Source: Strigamia acuminata
Taxonomy: Eukaryota; Arthropoda; Chilopoda; Geophilomorpha; Linotaeniidae
Reading direction: 5' to 3'
Assembly (NCBI GenBank): GCA_949358305.1
Contig: OX442314.1
Span: 22,437,060-22,501,059, forward strand
Length of the DNA: 64,000 nucleotides
Made by a program: the position numbers and the translations under genes. Under the pieces are notes generated by a model, which worked only from the letters and a program-made list of their open reading frames with translations, had not been told where the DNA came from and did no database searches. This document shows positions 1-16,900 of the stretch, in pieces. Positions within the stretch are counted from its first letter, which is position 1; the number at the start of each line of letters is the position of its first letter.

Positions 1-19
1 TGTACAAAAGTGAACTTAC

Positions 20-2104
20 GCTCAGATTTCTTCGGAATAAGCAATTCTGAATGATTAAATGATTCGCCGATTTCATTAACCGACGTTAATCTGAACGTAT
101 AAGCCTCTTCTAACATTAACCCCTCAAACACGGCGAAACTTTCAGTGATATTCTGAGGATAAACTACGTTGTTTCCATTAACAGCTGTGACGTTATATCT
201 AAATCCTTTTCCATTGTGTTGATAGATGGGAATCATCTGTTACAATTAAAATTAGCAATATATTTTTAAAAATAAATAATAATCGATACTTTACCTGCCA
301 AAACAATATAGCATGTCTATTATTAAGGAACGGTCGTTCTTGAAATGAACTTGAAGAAACATTGGGTGGCTTAGTAGGAACTAATTTAACAAAAACAAAT
401 AATTAATAACCCAATTTAAATCTTAATTTATCTCAAATTACCATCGGGTAAAGTCAAAACACTAAAAGTTGCATTTTCACTCCACAGCCTGACATCATCA
501 CCAGCAACTGCTGATTTCGCTTGAACTTTAAAAGTGAGATTTGTAAACGGTTGAAGATCATTCAGTGTGAGATTCTCTACCGACTCGATCATCTAAAAGA
601 AAGAAATTATAAAAAAAAATAAAAAAAATAAAAAAAACTGTTTCCTTGCACAATAAAACAATAAAATATACCTTCCAGTCCTCGGAATCCCATTGGGAGC
701 GATAAAACACTCTATAAATCAACCCGGGAGGGAATTTGCCCATTAATTTGGGTGTAGACCAAGCCAACGTCAATGAATGAGAAGTTAAGTCGATGGCAGT
801 AATATTTTCAGGTGCATTCGGTCTCACTGTAAATAACAAAATCCTAGACATAAAAAAAATTATTCTTTTCCTTAAAAGAAATGAAACATACCTTGTTTAT
901 AGTGTTCAATCACGTAGGGCCATTGCTTATCCCCCAAAACACTACTAGCGGATAAAATGAAATAATACTTGTCCGCAGTTTGTCCGTAAGGCGGCGTGGA
1001 GGAAGTTGTGATGTTGCAAAACACCATATTTCTTTTCTTATCTTGCGTGACGTTACAGTTTGATAAAGCAGAAACTCTGTTTCTCCGATACTGCAATGTA
1101 TACGTCGGCTTCACCGGATTAAAAGGTCTCAAAAAACTACATTCCAAGTATGCCCAATTCGGGGAAACGCAAAAAAAATCGCTCACATTTTGCGGAACAT
1201 CTAAAAAAAAAAAAAAAAAAATTCAAGAAAATTTTCCAAAAACAATTTAATCGACTTACAGCCAACATCGACATTATTATGGCACACATACTGCGTACTC
1301 GTTTTATTCTTAAAAAGGCATAGATAAACTCCACTCCTTTCGACAGTTGCATTAGGTATGACCAGTTCATTCGTGTAATTATCAATCACGTGAACGTATT
1401 CCGACGGTAGCGCAGTGCCATCTTTAGACCAGATCAATCCGCTCACATCACCGCCTCCCTTGGCTTCCATCACTGTTTTGTTCAGTATACATTGTATCCT
1501 GACAGTAGAACCCACTAGTTCTTTCACATCTCCTTGTGGCGAAACACCTGGGAAAACAATAAAGCAATTATTATCATAATACCGTAAATCACCCATGAAG
1601 CATGAAATATTTTCTTCTCCATTAATTTGATTCATTAATACGAAAATTGGCAAGCAAATGGAAAAGTTTAGTACTTTGCTGATAAGTGTAGCACAAGAAT
1701 AGAATTTAATTTGGTGCAACATTCCACTGGATTTAAAAGTTTAAAGCTATTTTCAATTGTCCACGCTTCATCAGACGTGGAAAGTCATTTGAACCACTAA
1801 ACAATTTTGATTTAATAATCCGATAATTTTTTTTACTAGTTCTATTGAGTAAATTGTATCAAAAAAGCTTTGAATATTTCATTTCAGTATATTTTATCGG
1901 ATTGCACATCAGCATCCATCCTGATATCTGATGAAATCAAGAAAACAAACGTCCCATTTATCATTTATCGCAATTAGAAAAATGATTAATGAATGGAAAT
2001 TGAAAGAAAAAATAAAATTTATACTTACTTCCTATACCTTGCATATATATACTGCATCCTTCTATTGATGAAATTAAGAGCGCGATAAGAATCCAAATGA
2101 ACAT
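20..2104 (-). CDS. dome: Domeless/gp130-like class I cytokine receptor, 5' (N-terminal) part
   Basis: Seven coding exons run leftward: 2029-2104, 1260-1547, 892-1200, 672-826, 442-592, 295-369 and 20-236; the gene leaves the window after position 20. The first exon gives a signal peptide starting MFIWILIALLISS. Exon 2 is an Ig-like domain with the YLCLF-type second cysteine context. Exons 3-5 form a cytokine-receptor homology unit: a first module with paired cysteines (LECSF, NCNVT, VFCNI), then an FN3 module (TLAWSTPK) ending in LWSENATF, a degenerate WSxWS box. Exons 6-7 begin a further FN3 domain. In arthropods such receptors (Domeless) feed JAK/STAT signalling at the plasma membrane. The transmembrane and STAT-docking parts are outside the window, so orthology to Domeless is an inference from architecture. 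Confidence 0.72.
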
Positions 2105-3584
2105 GATAAGTAAAAATTCAAAATAACCAACGGGAATACGATCGGTTCATGATTTATCTGTTAAAAACTGTAAAAAAAATAAATAAATAAAAATGTTTAC
2201 TCAATTTTAATATCTTCGCCAACTAATGTGAATTTTATTTACACTCGAAGACTGTTTACCCTAAACCACTTAATTCAAACACTATAGGCCTAACTCCGCA
2301 TCTTTTAATGACTCCCACGGTGTAAATTTCCCCACAAAAACCTATCTCACAACTTCCTGCTCACACTGCTGGCACCATTAGTCAATACCGGAACTATAAT
2401 TCAAAACCTTATGACAGATCATCCAAATACTCAAAAGAAAAAATAAAGAAAGAAAAATAAAGAAATAAAAAACGTTAACCCTAACGCCCGCTAACACTAC
2501 GGCGCTTCACATTACCTTTTTTGAATCATTTTGCCCTTTGCTCAACTTTTAACTTCATTTACATGGCGAATATTTCCTGAGCAATAAAATTTAATTTTTT
2601 TTTTCTGCCGGTATTTCGTAACTAAATTACCACATGTCAAAATTTCGAGTTAACACCCTTTTCTATTCAAGGCTGACTTAATTATTTTATCACCAATATC
2701 TCTAAAACAACATTTCCCCAACTTTGGCCTTGAGATACCCAATACTACCAGATTTGATTTCAACTTGAATCAGACTTTTACTGGTAAGCTTAAACCTTAA
2801 TGAATAATTTCCTAGACCGGTTATCACATCCTCAATAAAAAAAAATTACTAACTTATTCTATTCTTATTAATTCTAAACAAATGTAATAATTTTTTATTG
2901 TTTTCCCAGCGTGTAATATGATAAAAGGATACAAAAGTACCGTACCAAATCGCAAACCCAAAAAGATAGAGATAAAAAAAATATCATCAACCTTCAAGGT
3001 CACTAGACCTTTCTTCGAGGTATTATAAACCATTTTTGTTCTTCGAAGAATCCCAACCACAAATAGACCTCTCTAGACTGAATTCGTGTTACTATAAACA
3101 AACCACAACCTCACACAACTCAACGAATTATCGACAATTTTTTGTGACAACAAAAAATAAAAACGTAAATAAAAAAAACTTAACTACAAAGTATATTAAC
3201 TGATAATTTAATAATAACGGGTTCGCGAAACAATTTCTGTCTCACGAAGCGCCATATACTTACTAATCAGTAACCACACAAAAATGCCATTTAACCTTTT
3301 TCAGCAGTAATTCACGTCACGTTCCAAAAACAACAACTTGTGTAAAATAATACGCCAAAATAATACACTTTTTCCACTCGAATTAGTTTATCCCCCCAAA
3401 ATCTAGTTTTTTTCCGTATTACTCAATTTACGCCGTAAAATGACGTCAATATGACTAATTACTTAAATACCATCATAATTATTAATTACGTTAAAATCAG
3501 GACTTTCCTCGTGTTTTTCCTACATAAAATATTGAAATATGTAATAAATCCAATCTGAAATGTACACACCTGAAATACTAACCG

Positions 3585-3690
3585 ACCCCCCGTGGTCTAG
3601 TAAACAATACAAGCGCTCGCAATTTGATAATAACAGTTTCGCCAGTGCGAGATTCAATACCTGCTGGCTCCAACTTTCCTTCCCGTTATC
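3585..3690 (+). repeat. possible tRNA-derived SINE head
   Basis: The segment starts CCCCCCGTGGTCTAGTA and about 60 bp later has GCGAGATTCAATACCTGC. This resembles the A-box and B-box halves of a tRNA promoter. A short AT-rich tail follows. The match is loose and cannot be confirmed without other genomic copies. Confidence 0.3.
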
Positions 3691-5789
3691 AGTTTAGGCA
3701 CTTGAGACTATGGTCAAGTACAGGAAGTACAAGCAATCACAGAGCCTATTTATTTATCTATTTGTTTGCATGTTTTCCTTCAAAGAGGGGGACAAATAAG
3801 TGCAGCACTTTTAAACCCTTCCTCAACCATTGACCCCAAAAACAAGTACAGGATGCAAAAAGGAGGAGGAGCAGGTTTGAGCCATTTGCACCTTGGTTGA
3901 AAATTGTTGCTCAGTGGTTCCACGTGTGTTTCAAGAGATTAAAAGAAAATTTTTAGAATTTTTTTTATCTTTTTTGTTAAATTAAAATTGCTCAGGTTGT
4001 TGTTATATAATGGAAAACACGTGGTATTAAATATAGCCGTTACTAAAACGCAGTTTTATGTTGTAGTTATTTCTCAGAAAACAAATCAAACCAATTAGCC
4101 ATTACTCGGTTCTAATTGCCTGACCAAACGACCCAAATCTGTCAACAAACAGTTTAATACATGATGGATAATATATATTTCACTCCCATTAATCGTGTTT
4201 ATTTTTGTATTTATTTTAGATTATGTAAATTTTGAGAAATAGAATTCCTTATTTAACATTAGAACGACGTACGATATTTTTTAAAAGTGACCTTAGGTTG
4301 GGTTAAGCACTTTACCTCGTTAAAACACCAAAAAAAAAATATATAAAGTTGAAATTTCAGACGTTTTATTAGTGCAGGTGTTTGGGTCTTATTTCATTCC
4401 CTGTTATTGCTCGTCAACGTTGAACTTTCCACATCACACTCAGCCAAGCAAACTAATTAAATTGACTAATTCGCTCGATGTACACATTTTAAAACACCCA
4501 CACACAATAGAATTTCAAAATCGGAAATTTTCCTTGTCTAAAAATTCATCAAACGCTGAAATTTGTGAATAATTTGACACAAAAAATGTGTAAAATCTGA
4601 AAAATTGTCAAAAATTGTGAAAATTATATAAATTTTTTTCTCAAATTTCGTTCTCATTTAATGAATTTTTATCCATTTTACAAGTAAACAAAATCATCTT
4701 AAACCTAATTTACTTACCTAACTAAAATAAAAATGAAGAAAAAAACCTCCGGACTACAAAATTCATCAAAAAATCTCCACGTTTTGATCGTGCACGCAAA
4801 TGTTAACCTTCAACGTCGAGCGAGATCTAGGAATAGAATAAAAAGCCATAAGATATAACAAGTAATAAAAATAAACATGTTGATAAATATTGTGGACATT
4901 AACGAGGTTTCTAAGTCATCCACTTTCCCTGGCCTTGATCAACACAATGAGGAAAGAAATAAAATAAATAATAAATAAAAAGGGAAATGTATGACAAAAG
5001 GTATAACAACTTGCAACATGTCGCTTTCGTTATTGTATTTTAAAAAATAAAATAAACTCAATTATACGAGCAAATGGCAATTTATCATGTTTAAGGATCC
5101 ACAAAATAAATTCATCACAACTGATAAAATCTCAAATTTGATATAGGCCTATACGTGCCGTTCATCCACAATTTTTCGAGTAAAAACTTCAAAAATCCTG
5201 TAAGCGGATTAAGATTTTTATTTAAGATGACATCTAGTGGTCAAATTGTTAAATTCTTCTTCTTGGAATTTGTGCGCTTTGGTATAAAATTAATTCTAAT
5301 GAAATAATGTGATAACAGGTACAAAAAAAGAGCGAAAAAAATATAAAAAAAATAAATCCAGTTTTGTTTACTTTTCTCGGAACAAACTCAGCCTCTTTCT
5401 TGAACATCATTTTTTTTTCATTATGTATTTTATAATACTTATCATTACTTTTTTTCTTCTTTTCTTACGAGTATCTTGTCATTTAAATATTCGTGTCCAG
5501 ATTTTTAAGATGGCAAACAACCTGTTCCCAGTGTAAATATGTCAAGCCATCAGTTAGGCTTCCTGGAAATTTTTCCAACTGAATTTATTAAGCTTACTTT
5601 TTGACCTTACCTTAATCCCCCCTGTTGAAAATATTAATAGAATAGGAACAAGAAGGCATCAAATAACAGAAATAAACAATAATATTATCAAGTAAAGAAA
5701 AAAAAAACAAACAAAAACATGTTTACCTTAAAAGATTATGATATTTTACAATACAAGTTGCAAATTTACAACCAAAACTTCAAAAATTT

Positions 5790-6005
5790 ATGTTTTTTTC
5801 ACAAAAAAATCAAAAATCCGAATATTTTTTCACAATAAAATCAAAAATCCGAATATTTTTCACAATAAAATCTAAAATTCGAATATTTTTCACAAAAAAT
5901 CAAAAATTATAATTTTTTTCAGAAAAAATTTAAATATTCTATTTTTTTTCACAAAAAATTTAAATATTCTAATTTTTTTCACAAAAAAATCAAAAACTCC
6001 AGTTT
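5790..6005. repeat. degenerate minisatellite, unit about 30-35 bp
   Basis: Six to seven diverged copies of a unit built on TTTTTTCACAA followed by AAATCAAAAATCCGAATA are arranged head to tail. Copies vary in A/T run length. The block is noncoding. Confidence 0.7.
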
Positions 6006-7112
6006 CTCAAGAAAAAAAGCAAAAAAATCAAATTTTGTTTGTTTAAAAACAGATCAAATTTCTAATTTTGTTACCTAAAAAAATCAAAAATAACCAAATA
6101 TTTTTGTCCGAAATAGAATTTAATAACACAGAAAAGAAGAAAAAGTTGACATTGCATCAATAACCACTGAGCAAATGCCTTCCAAGGTAATAATTAAACA
6201 AATATAGAACCGAAATCGATATAGCTCAGTGCGAATGGACCAATGACAGACCCCATTGCAACAATGTAGCAATACTTTCCCATTCCTGTACTAACTGCGT
6301 AGCCCCATCGGTATTCGCATATTCTTATCAACAAATACTACTTATCATATTATCGAGATCTTTATCTACTTCGGAGGTGACAATTATAAGTGAATTAAAT
6401 GATATTTACCTGTGAAATGTCACGTAAACGGCATAGAATAAGATTAATTTCACAGAAGCAATGAAACTTCACGAACATAGAGCCAATGTCCAGACGGGAG
6501 TAGTCGGCTTCTCTAGGTCGGGTCTTTTCCACGAATTTGACGTAGCTGATGACGCGTATTTCAATCGAGTGTCTCGCCAGGATATCAACTTATATTTTTA
6601 GTGTTGATCGCCACCTCTTTGGAAAATTTTGCAACTATTTTTCCCAAAAATCTGTACAAATCGAGATACAAATCCAGCAAAATGTTATTTAATATTTCAT
6701 CAGTGTGTGACAAATTTATTTTTATCTGTCCATCTAAAAGTCTAAAATTAAAAAGTAATTTAATCTGACGATAAGATTATTTTATCAATGTTTTCATATA
6801 CATATTAATAATTATTGCAATAAACTGATCGAAAAATAAGTTCTCACTGACGCCCATAGACGTCGCGTGTACTCGAAAGGGTTATTTCGCGTTTTTTTTT
6901 GTTTCGTTTTTTTAAAAAATAATTTTGGGTGGCGTGACACATGTGCGCTGCAGAGAAAATTCGGAATAAATTCCGACATAATATTTAATAAATTTTAGCA
7001 ATTAAAAAATAATTTATCAGAAAAAAAAATCTCCACTCAAGGTCACTTGAAATTTCAAACTGCGATGTGTGTTTTACACGTGTGCGTCATATAACTTGTA
7101 GCATTTTCCGTC

Positions 7113-9161
7113 TTGGACGATAAATACGATCTTGTTCGTAAATGTCGGTCAATAATAATTATGATTACAAAAAACTTAAACAAATTGATCCGAACCGACG
7201 GATGGATGCATTCCACAATTTCCAACCGGCGCAAGGTAACCGCCACTCCGCAATTTCACCCAAAAAAGGTCCTCGTCTTATCAAAAATAACGCGATATGA
7301 ATTCGAGAGACGACGACATCCCAATTTTACCGAAAAACAGCTTTCCGACGCGGTAACTTTCTCAAAAAAATAACATTTTTTCTTCTAAATGAATTATTTA
7401 TTTATTTATTTTCATTTAAGTTGGCTAAACGTGGCTCGGACTACAAGGGACTTTTGTACCATCATGACATCCACACAAAATGTTTGAATTTAGTTACGGA
7501 AACCCTCAGGTATCCTAAAGAAATCTAAAAAACACATAAAATAAAAATAAAAATTCTTTATCGATATTTTATTATACCGTACGTGATAAATTTATTTCAG
7601 ACGGCACGACATAGAGACGAAAGTAGTTCAAAGATCTAATTATAAGGAAGAATGCATTGACTGGGCAGATGCCATTTTATCTACAGGCGGCGATGGGACA
7701 TTTTTATTAGGAGCAAGTCGAATTCAAGATTCCAATAAACTCATAATAGGAATAAATAGCGATCCTTCAAGGTTTTATATCTAAGGGGGTTTCATGTCGC
7801 AGATTATAATCCATTTTTTAGATTAAATTAATTCAAACTGCGCAATTGCAAAGGTTAAAATCATGAAAAAATAAACCTCTCCTGACTGGTATAAGTTTAA
7901 AAATTAAGGATTATTGCAAATGGCGCCAGATTAGATGATCTACCACTTCAACCATCGCGTGTAGAATTCTATACTCAACTGGTGTTGATTTGAATCATCG
8001 ATTTAATTCTGCTTTGATTGAACTAAAAAATAATCAAAGATCTCACATCCTGTGTTGTAATCTTAAGGTTTTTATTTTTTTATTATAATCTGTTGCGTGA
8101 AACCCTTAGAGAGATGAAATTGATATTAGAAATAATAAAATTTGTTTTTATTTTTGTTAAATTTAGGTCTGAAGGTTATTTGTGTTTACCAGCAAAATAC
8201 TCGACTGAATTTCCGCTAGCTATGAAGAAACTTCTCGAGGGACGTTTCCGATGGAATCTGAGGCACCGCGTCCGAATCACGTTGACCGGCGAACACGCGT
8301 TTGAGCCTCCGCTGGAATTACACGATTCGCAGCTCACGTATCCCGAGTACAGATTCATGGATTGCATTCAAGAGCACCACAAAGCCGCGTTGCAGTTACC
8401 AAAGAATGTTGACAACAGACAGGTTCGCGTTCTTCCCGTTCTTGCACTTAACGAAGTGTTTATCGGAGAATCTCTTTCATCAAGGTGTTAATCATGATAG
8501 TCATCCTTGTAAATTGCAATTTTGTGGACTGTAAAATGTGTATTAATCTCTTTCAATTGTAGGGTGTCGTACTACGAAATATCAATCGACGGAGGAAAGA
8601 GAGTCAAACAGAAGAGCTCGGGTGTTACTATCTGCACCGGCACGGGGTCTTCATCTTGGTACTTTAATATCAACAAACTGACGCAGCAATGTGTGCACAA
8701 TCTGCTCAATATTGGTACAAAACAAAATGGCGGCTGGGCTTCGTAACGTCTAACGAGTGTTTATTTGCAGTTAAGGAAGAAACCGGGTGCGGAATCAGCA
8801 TAACACCGGAATTAGGGAACAAAATCCAATCGAAATTCAATAATTCTTTATATTTTGATCCTGAGGAATTAAAAATGGCGTACACCATTCGTGATCCGGT
8901 GGTTAATGGAACTGTATACACATCGAAGCCTCGCGGTTTTGCCAACAGGTTTGGATTTAATAAATTTAGGTAATGTTTACGTTTTTTCAATATTTTTTTT
9001 TTATTATTATATTTTTCAGCATTGAAATTAAATCTCGTTGTTTTAACGCGTGTTTGGTAATCGACGGCGGTTTGTCGTTCGTTTTCAACGACGGAGCCAC
9101 GGCGTTATTTGATATGTTCCCCGAGGATGCCTTGCGCAGTGTGATACTGTTAGAAGACTAA
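7113..9161 (+). CDS. NADK2: NAD kinase 2, mitochondrial
   Basis: NADK2 phosphorylates NAD+ to NADP+ with ATP in the mitochondrial matrix. Coding exons are 7113-7352, 7421-7509, 7601-7771, 8167-8484, 8563-8714, 8771-8969 and 9020-9161; phases close on the TAA at 9159. The family signatures are clear: VLVLSKITRYEFERRR near the N-terminus, the catalytic STGGDGTFLLGAS loop, IGINSDPSRSEGYLCLPAKY, VLALNEVFIGESLSSRVSYY, SSGVTICTGTGSSSW and CLVIDGGLSFVFNDGA at the C-terminus. About 436 residues from 7113, or 420 from the internal ATG at 7161, whose basic start looks more like a mitochondrial presequence. An in-frame stop lies just upstream of 7113. A second in-frame donor at 8948 would drop 7 residues. 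Poly(A) signals follow the stop. Confidence 0.93.
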
Positions 9162-9527
9162 ATAAAAATAATAATAATCACTTTGCCCATTCCTAGTTTA
9201 CACAAGACCAATAAAACAAACTGTATTTTGCTATATTGTTACGACTTCCTTGATTCCCCAACCATTTTTCTCTTTGGTAAAAATTTATCACAATATCTCA
9301 AGACTTAAAATTTAAGCAAATAACTTATTTATTACAAAATGGAAAAAAAAAATTTCTAAAAAGGTTTCACGATTACTTTAAAAAAAAATTGATTTTACAG
9401 TTGGTTAAAAAAAAAAGTTTTTCTGTGCGAAAAATTAATTTTAACCACGAGCACACAGAGCATGTTATTAGGGTTAAAGTGCATTATATTAGTAGCCGAT
9501 AAGCTGCCAGCAGGATTGAATTGTAAC
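9162..9527. other. 3' UTR region between convergent NADK2 and kinesin-13
   Basis: About 366 bp of AT-rich sequence between the two stop codons. It has AATAAA-type signals for NADK2 just after its stop. It probably contains both 3' UTRs. No other feature is seen. Confidence 0.6.
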
Positions 9528-13177
<3,650 letters not shown>

Positions 13178-13409
13178 TGTGCATTTACAAAGAAGAAAAT
13201 ATCAAAGTGCTAATTGTAAGGGAAAAAAGTTCGTTCGGTTGACAGTTGCACCTCGATTTGAAAATCGTTTAGGCTTGGTTTTGGGCATAAATATTCTTCG
13301 AGATTCTCACGTGACTGATTCAAATGTTCAAATTTCCTCACTATAAGTTAAACACGAATCGCGAAAATTCGTTAATCATTACTTTAAAAATTAGAAGCAA
13401 AATGATGTT

Positions 13410-13740
13410 TTAAACCGTGTCCACAAAAACCTTTGCGAATTTTGCTCGTTTCTGGAATTCGGGGAAACTATAACGCTTCAAGCGGTTTTCCGCTGCTCTG
13501 GTAGCGATAAAAGGTGAAACGCTAAAATAAAAATAAAAATGATCATTAATAAACGTGTAATCAACCTTTCTTTATTTTTTTATTCCGATCAGTTGCTATT
13601 TTTTTTGTAAACGAATTTAAATAAACTGGTTTATTTAGATGATTTAATATTTAAATGTGCTTATCGAGTTGGGTTTTCTTGATCGATTACCGCACGTTTC
13701 GGATTTTTGATTTGAAATACTGTTGATAGGTGGTACCCAT
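13410..13740 (-). CDS. small 53-residue basic protein, unrecognised
   Basis: Two exons, 13691-13740 and 13410-13521, join through a GTAATC donor and a TTTTATTTTAG acceptor. The total is 162 bp, exactly 54 codons. The product starts MGTTYQQYFKSKIRNVRVSP and ends FAKVFVDTV. It is basic, has no signal peptide or membrane segment, and I do not recognise the family. The gene is head-to-head with LIG4 (161 bp between ATGs), so a shared bidirectional promoter is plausible. The evidence is the clean splice pair and phase closure plus codon-like composition; expression is not shown. Confidence 0.55.
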
Positions 13741-13900
13741 GGTTACGCATTGACCATTTCCTTCAGCTGCTTTATCAGGTCGCTAACTGGTGATTATAGT
13801 GTTTTATTAGTATAGAATAAATTGTTCGAGGGTTCAATATATCTTAATTACAACTTTTTTTTCTATTAAATTGTTCTTTCTAATTTTAGGTCGTTGGATC

Positions 13901-16900
13901 ATGGCGGCGACTGCAACAACTGTGGCCAGTAAAACCAAATTTCACGTTTTTTGTGAAATATGTGAAAAAATCTGCACCAAACAAGGCAAAGAAAAGAAAC
14001 AAATTCTGCAAGAATTTATCAATAAATGGCGGAGTAATCATTCAATATTACATAAAGATAACGTTAATACTGTATGTTTGTTTCAACCAAATATTGCGAA
14101 ATAATTGAAAAACTTTAATTAAATGTTGTTTTTTTTAGACCGATTCTTTCTACCCAGCAATGAGATTACTTTTGCCTCAATTTGATAAGGAAAGGGGAGC
14201 GTATGGAATCAAAGAGGTGAAGAAGAAAAGTTATAAATACTTAAATTTGGTCATTAAATATTGAATTTCGTGGTTTTTCAGACAAGTTTAGCCAAACATT
14301 ATATAGAAATATTGAATCTGAGTAAAGACAGCCAAGATGCATTAAAGCTGTTGAATTATCGAGCACCACAGACTGCGAAAGCGGTACTTCGAGTCGATTA
14401 CGATTTCGTGGAAAGATTATAAGATATTTATCAACTTTTTTTAGGAAGCTGGCGACTTTGCAAATGTGGCTTATTTCGTTTTAAAACATAGATGTCCCAA
14501 AAATGGAAATTTAACGATTGAAAATATCAACACTTATTTAGATGAAATTGCTTTAAGTCACGCGGAGAATAAGAGAGGTATAAAACTTGATGTCCACTGT
14601 TGTGTTTGTGCTAATTTTAAATTTATGTTTAAAGATAATGTTAAAAAAAGTCTTTTTAACCTCCTAAGACAAACATCAGCATTCGAACAAAAATGGCTAA
14701 TTCGGATTATTATGAAAAGCATGAAGTTGGGACAGAGTGAACAAACTGTTTTGAACGCATTTCACCCAGATGCAAAAGAAGCGTATGATAATTCGAGCAG
14801 CTTATTAAAAGTAATTTGCTCATGTTTTTTTTTAATTTTTAAATTTCTTTTTATGATGATATATACGCTCTAGGTTTGTACTCTTTTACGGGACCCTTCA
14901 GTACGTGGACACGAAATAGCCATAAGTTTATTCTCGCCGTTTCGACCAATGTTAGCGGAAACCGCAAACCCCGAAAAAGTAGAACACAATCGTGTATTAT
15001 CGATTAATATATATAAATAAATCGATTTTCATTTTAAGATGGACAAAATTTTGAACAAAATGTTCTACGCCCAGACCAAATTGGACGGAGAACGAATACA
15101 GCTGCACACGGATGGGAAGAAATTCACTTATTTCTCTCGCAATTCGAACGATTTTACCGACAGTTTTGGCAGCACCTCTTCGCAGGGTCCTTTAACGTGC
15201 CACATAGCGAGTTGTTTCAACAGCCACGTCGTCAATTGCATTTTAGATGGAGAAATGGTTGGCTACAATTTGAGCACTAATTGCATCGGTATTTTTTTAA
15301 AAAAAAAAATTACATTATGAATTATTGGTGACAAAATTTTAATTTTCAGGCTCAAAAGGTGAAAATTTTGACGTGAAAGCGTTAAAAGATGACAAGGAAT
15401 ATCAGCCGTGCTATTGCGTGTTTGATATCGTCATGTACAACGGCCGAGTTTTAACAAACCTCCCTTTGAGCGAACGATTAAGTTTTTTAGATAATCTGTT
15501 CACGCCCCTGGATGGACGGCTTCAGCTCGTGGAAAGGAAAGAAATCAAATCAAAACAAGACGCAATAACTCAATTAAATATGGCAATTGACCTGCGGGAA
15601 GAAGGGATCATGATAAAAAACCCCGCATCGGTGTACAAACCGAATGATCGTAAAGCTGGTTGGTACAAAATCAAACCGGATTACGTGGACGAACTCGTGG
15701 AACAGTTGGATCTTCTGATAATCGGCGGGAATTTCGGCGAAGGTCGAAGAGGAGGTGTGCCGTCCCACTTTTTGCTCGGGGTTGCCTTAGATCCGAAGAT
15801 TCCCGGTGAAAAACCGACGGTTTTTCATTCGGTTTGCCGGGTCGGATCGGGATACTCGTTGAAGGAGTTGTACGAGTTAAATGTACAGTTGGGGGACCAC
15901 TGGAAGTGTTACGATACGCGTACTAAACCCGACTGTATCGTGACTGAAAACGGCAAAAATGAAAGACCGGATGTTTGGATAGAACCGTCTAAATCGAGAA
16001 TCGTGCAGGTTAAAGCTGCGGAAATTAATCGAAGTGATAAGTTTAAGACTGGTTACACGTTAAGGTTTCCTCGTGTAGAGAAAGTGCGATACGATAAAGA
16101 ATGGTACGACTGCATGACTTTGAGTGAATTCGAACATCTGCGAAAGGTTGGATTAATTTTAATTATTTTTAATTAATTTAATTGAGTTTTAATAAGTTTG
16201 GATTTTATTTTTTGTGCAGCAATCTTGTGGGAAATTGGCGTTGCATCATGTGTCGAATGAGAGTGAACCAGCTGTTAAAAGGCAACGAATTGCTGTTAGA
16301 GAGAGACCGACACTTGCGCCGCAGTTTAGGGGGCCAGATGAAAGTTGCATCACGAAAGTTGGTAATAGTTAATTGAGGTTTATTTTCGAAATTAAAAGTG
16401 AATGTTTGCAGGAATCGGATCTTTTCGCCTCTAAAGTGTTCTGCGTGATTAATGGACCTGAAAAATGTCCGAAAAGTGAATTACAAACACTGATAGTCAA
16501 ACATGGTGGCAAAACTGTACAAAATCCAGGTTGGTTTTGATGTTTTTCCACAATGAAGTATTAAATTCTAATCTTGTAATTTGTTTTGTCAAGGTAAAGA
16601 CACTTTCTGCGTAATTGCCGACAAAATAATCATTCATGCGCGCAATATTATTAAAGAAGGAAAGTACGACGTGGTGAAATGCAGCTGGTTGCTTGCTTGT
16701 ATCGAACAAAAACGACTTATAAATTGGTGAAACTAATTACCGAAATTTAATATTTTAGTTTGTTTATTTATTTTGGTGTATTTCAGGAGCCCTTCGTGCA
16801 TGTGGTACAGTACGGACAAAACAGTGGATCGATTTTCGCTGCGTTTTGACGAATACGGCGACAGTTACACCGAGGAGATCGACGAAAATGATCTGAAATC

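Larger units (their letters stand above)
2105..7112. other. AT-rich intergenic region
   Basis: About 5 kb between the receptor start and NADK2. I see no convincing spliced gene. It holds a tRNA-like SINE candidate near 3.6 kb, a minisatellite-like block near 5.8-6.0 kb and homopolymer runs. The stretch 6200-6590 is less AT-rich and open in several frames but gives no consistent gene model. The promoters and 5' UTRs of the two flanking genes must lie here. Confidence 0.6.

Noticed and set aside
2854-3060. Minus-strand 68-codon ORF upstream of the receptor gene
   Set aside because: AT-rich, no splice context linking it to the receptor and no recognisable domain.
5790-6005. CRISPR-like array
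   Set aside because: Units are diverged, head to tail without unique spacers, in a eukaryotic genome; it is a degenerate minisatellite.
6200-6590. Open frames on both strands in a less AT-rich patch, including minus-strand exon-like pieces ending at a GTAAAT donor
   Set aside because: Several frames are open at once, the candidate exons do not join in phase, and no family is recognised.
8706-8990. Minus-strand ORF opposite NADK2
   Set aside because: Shadow of conserved NADK2 coding sequence.
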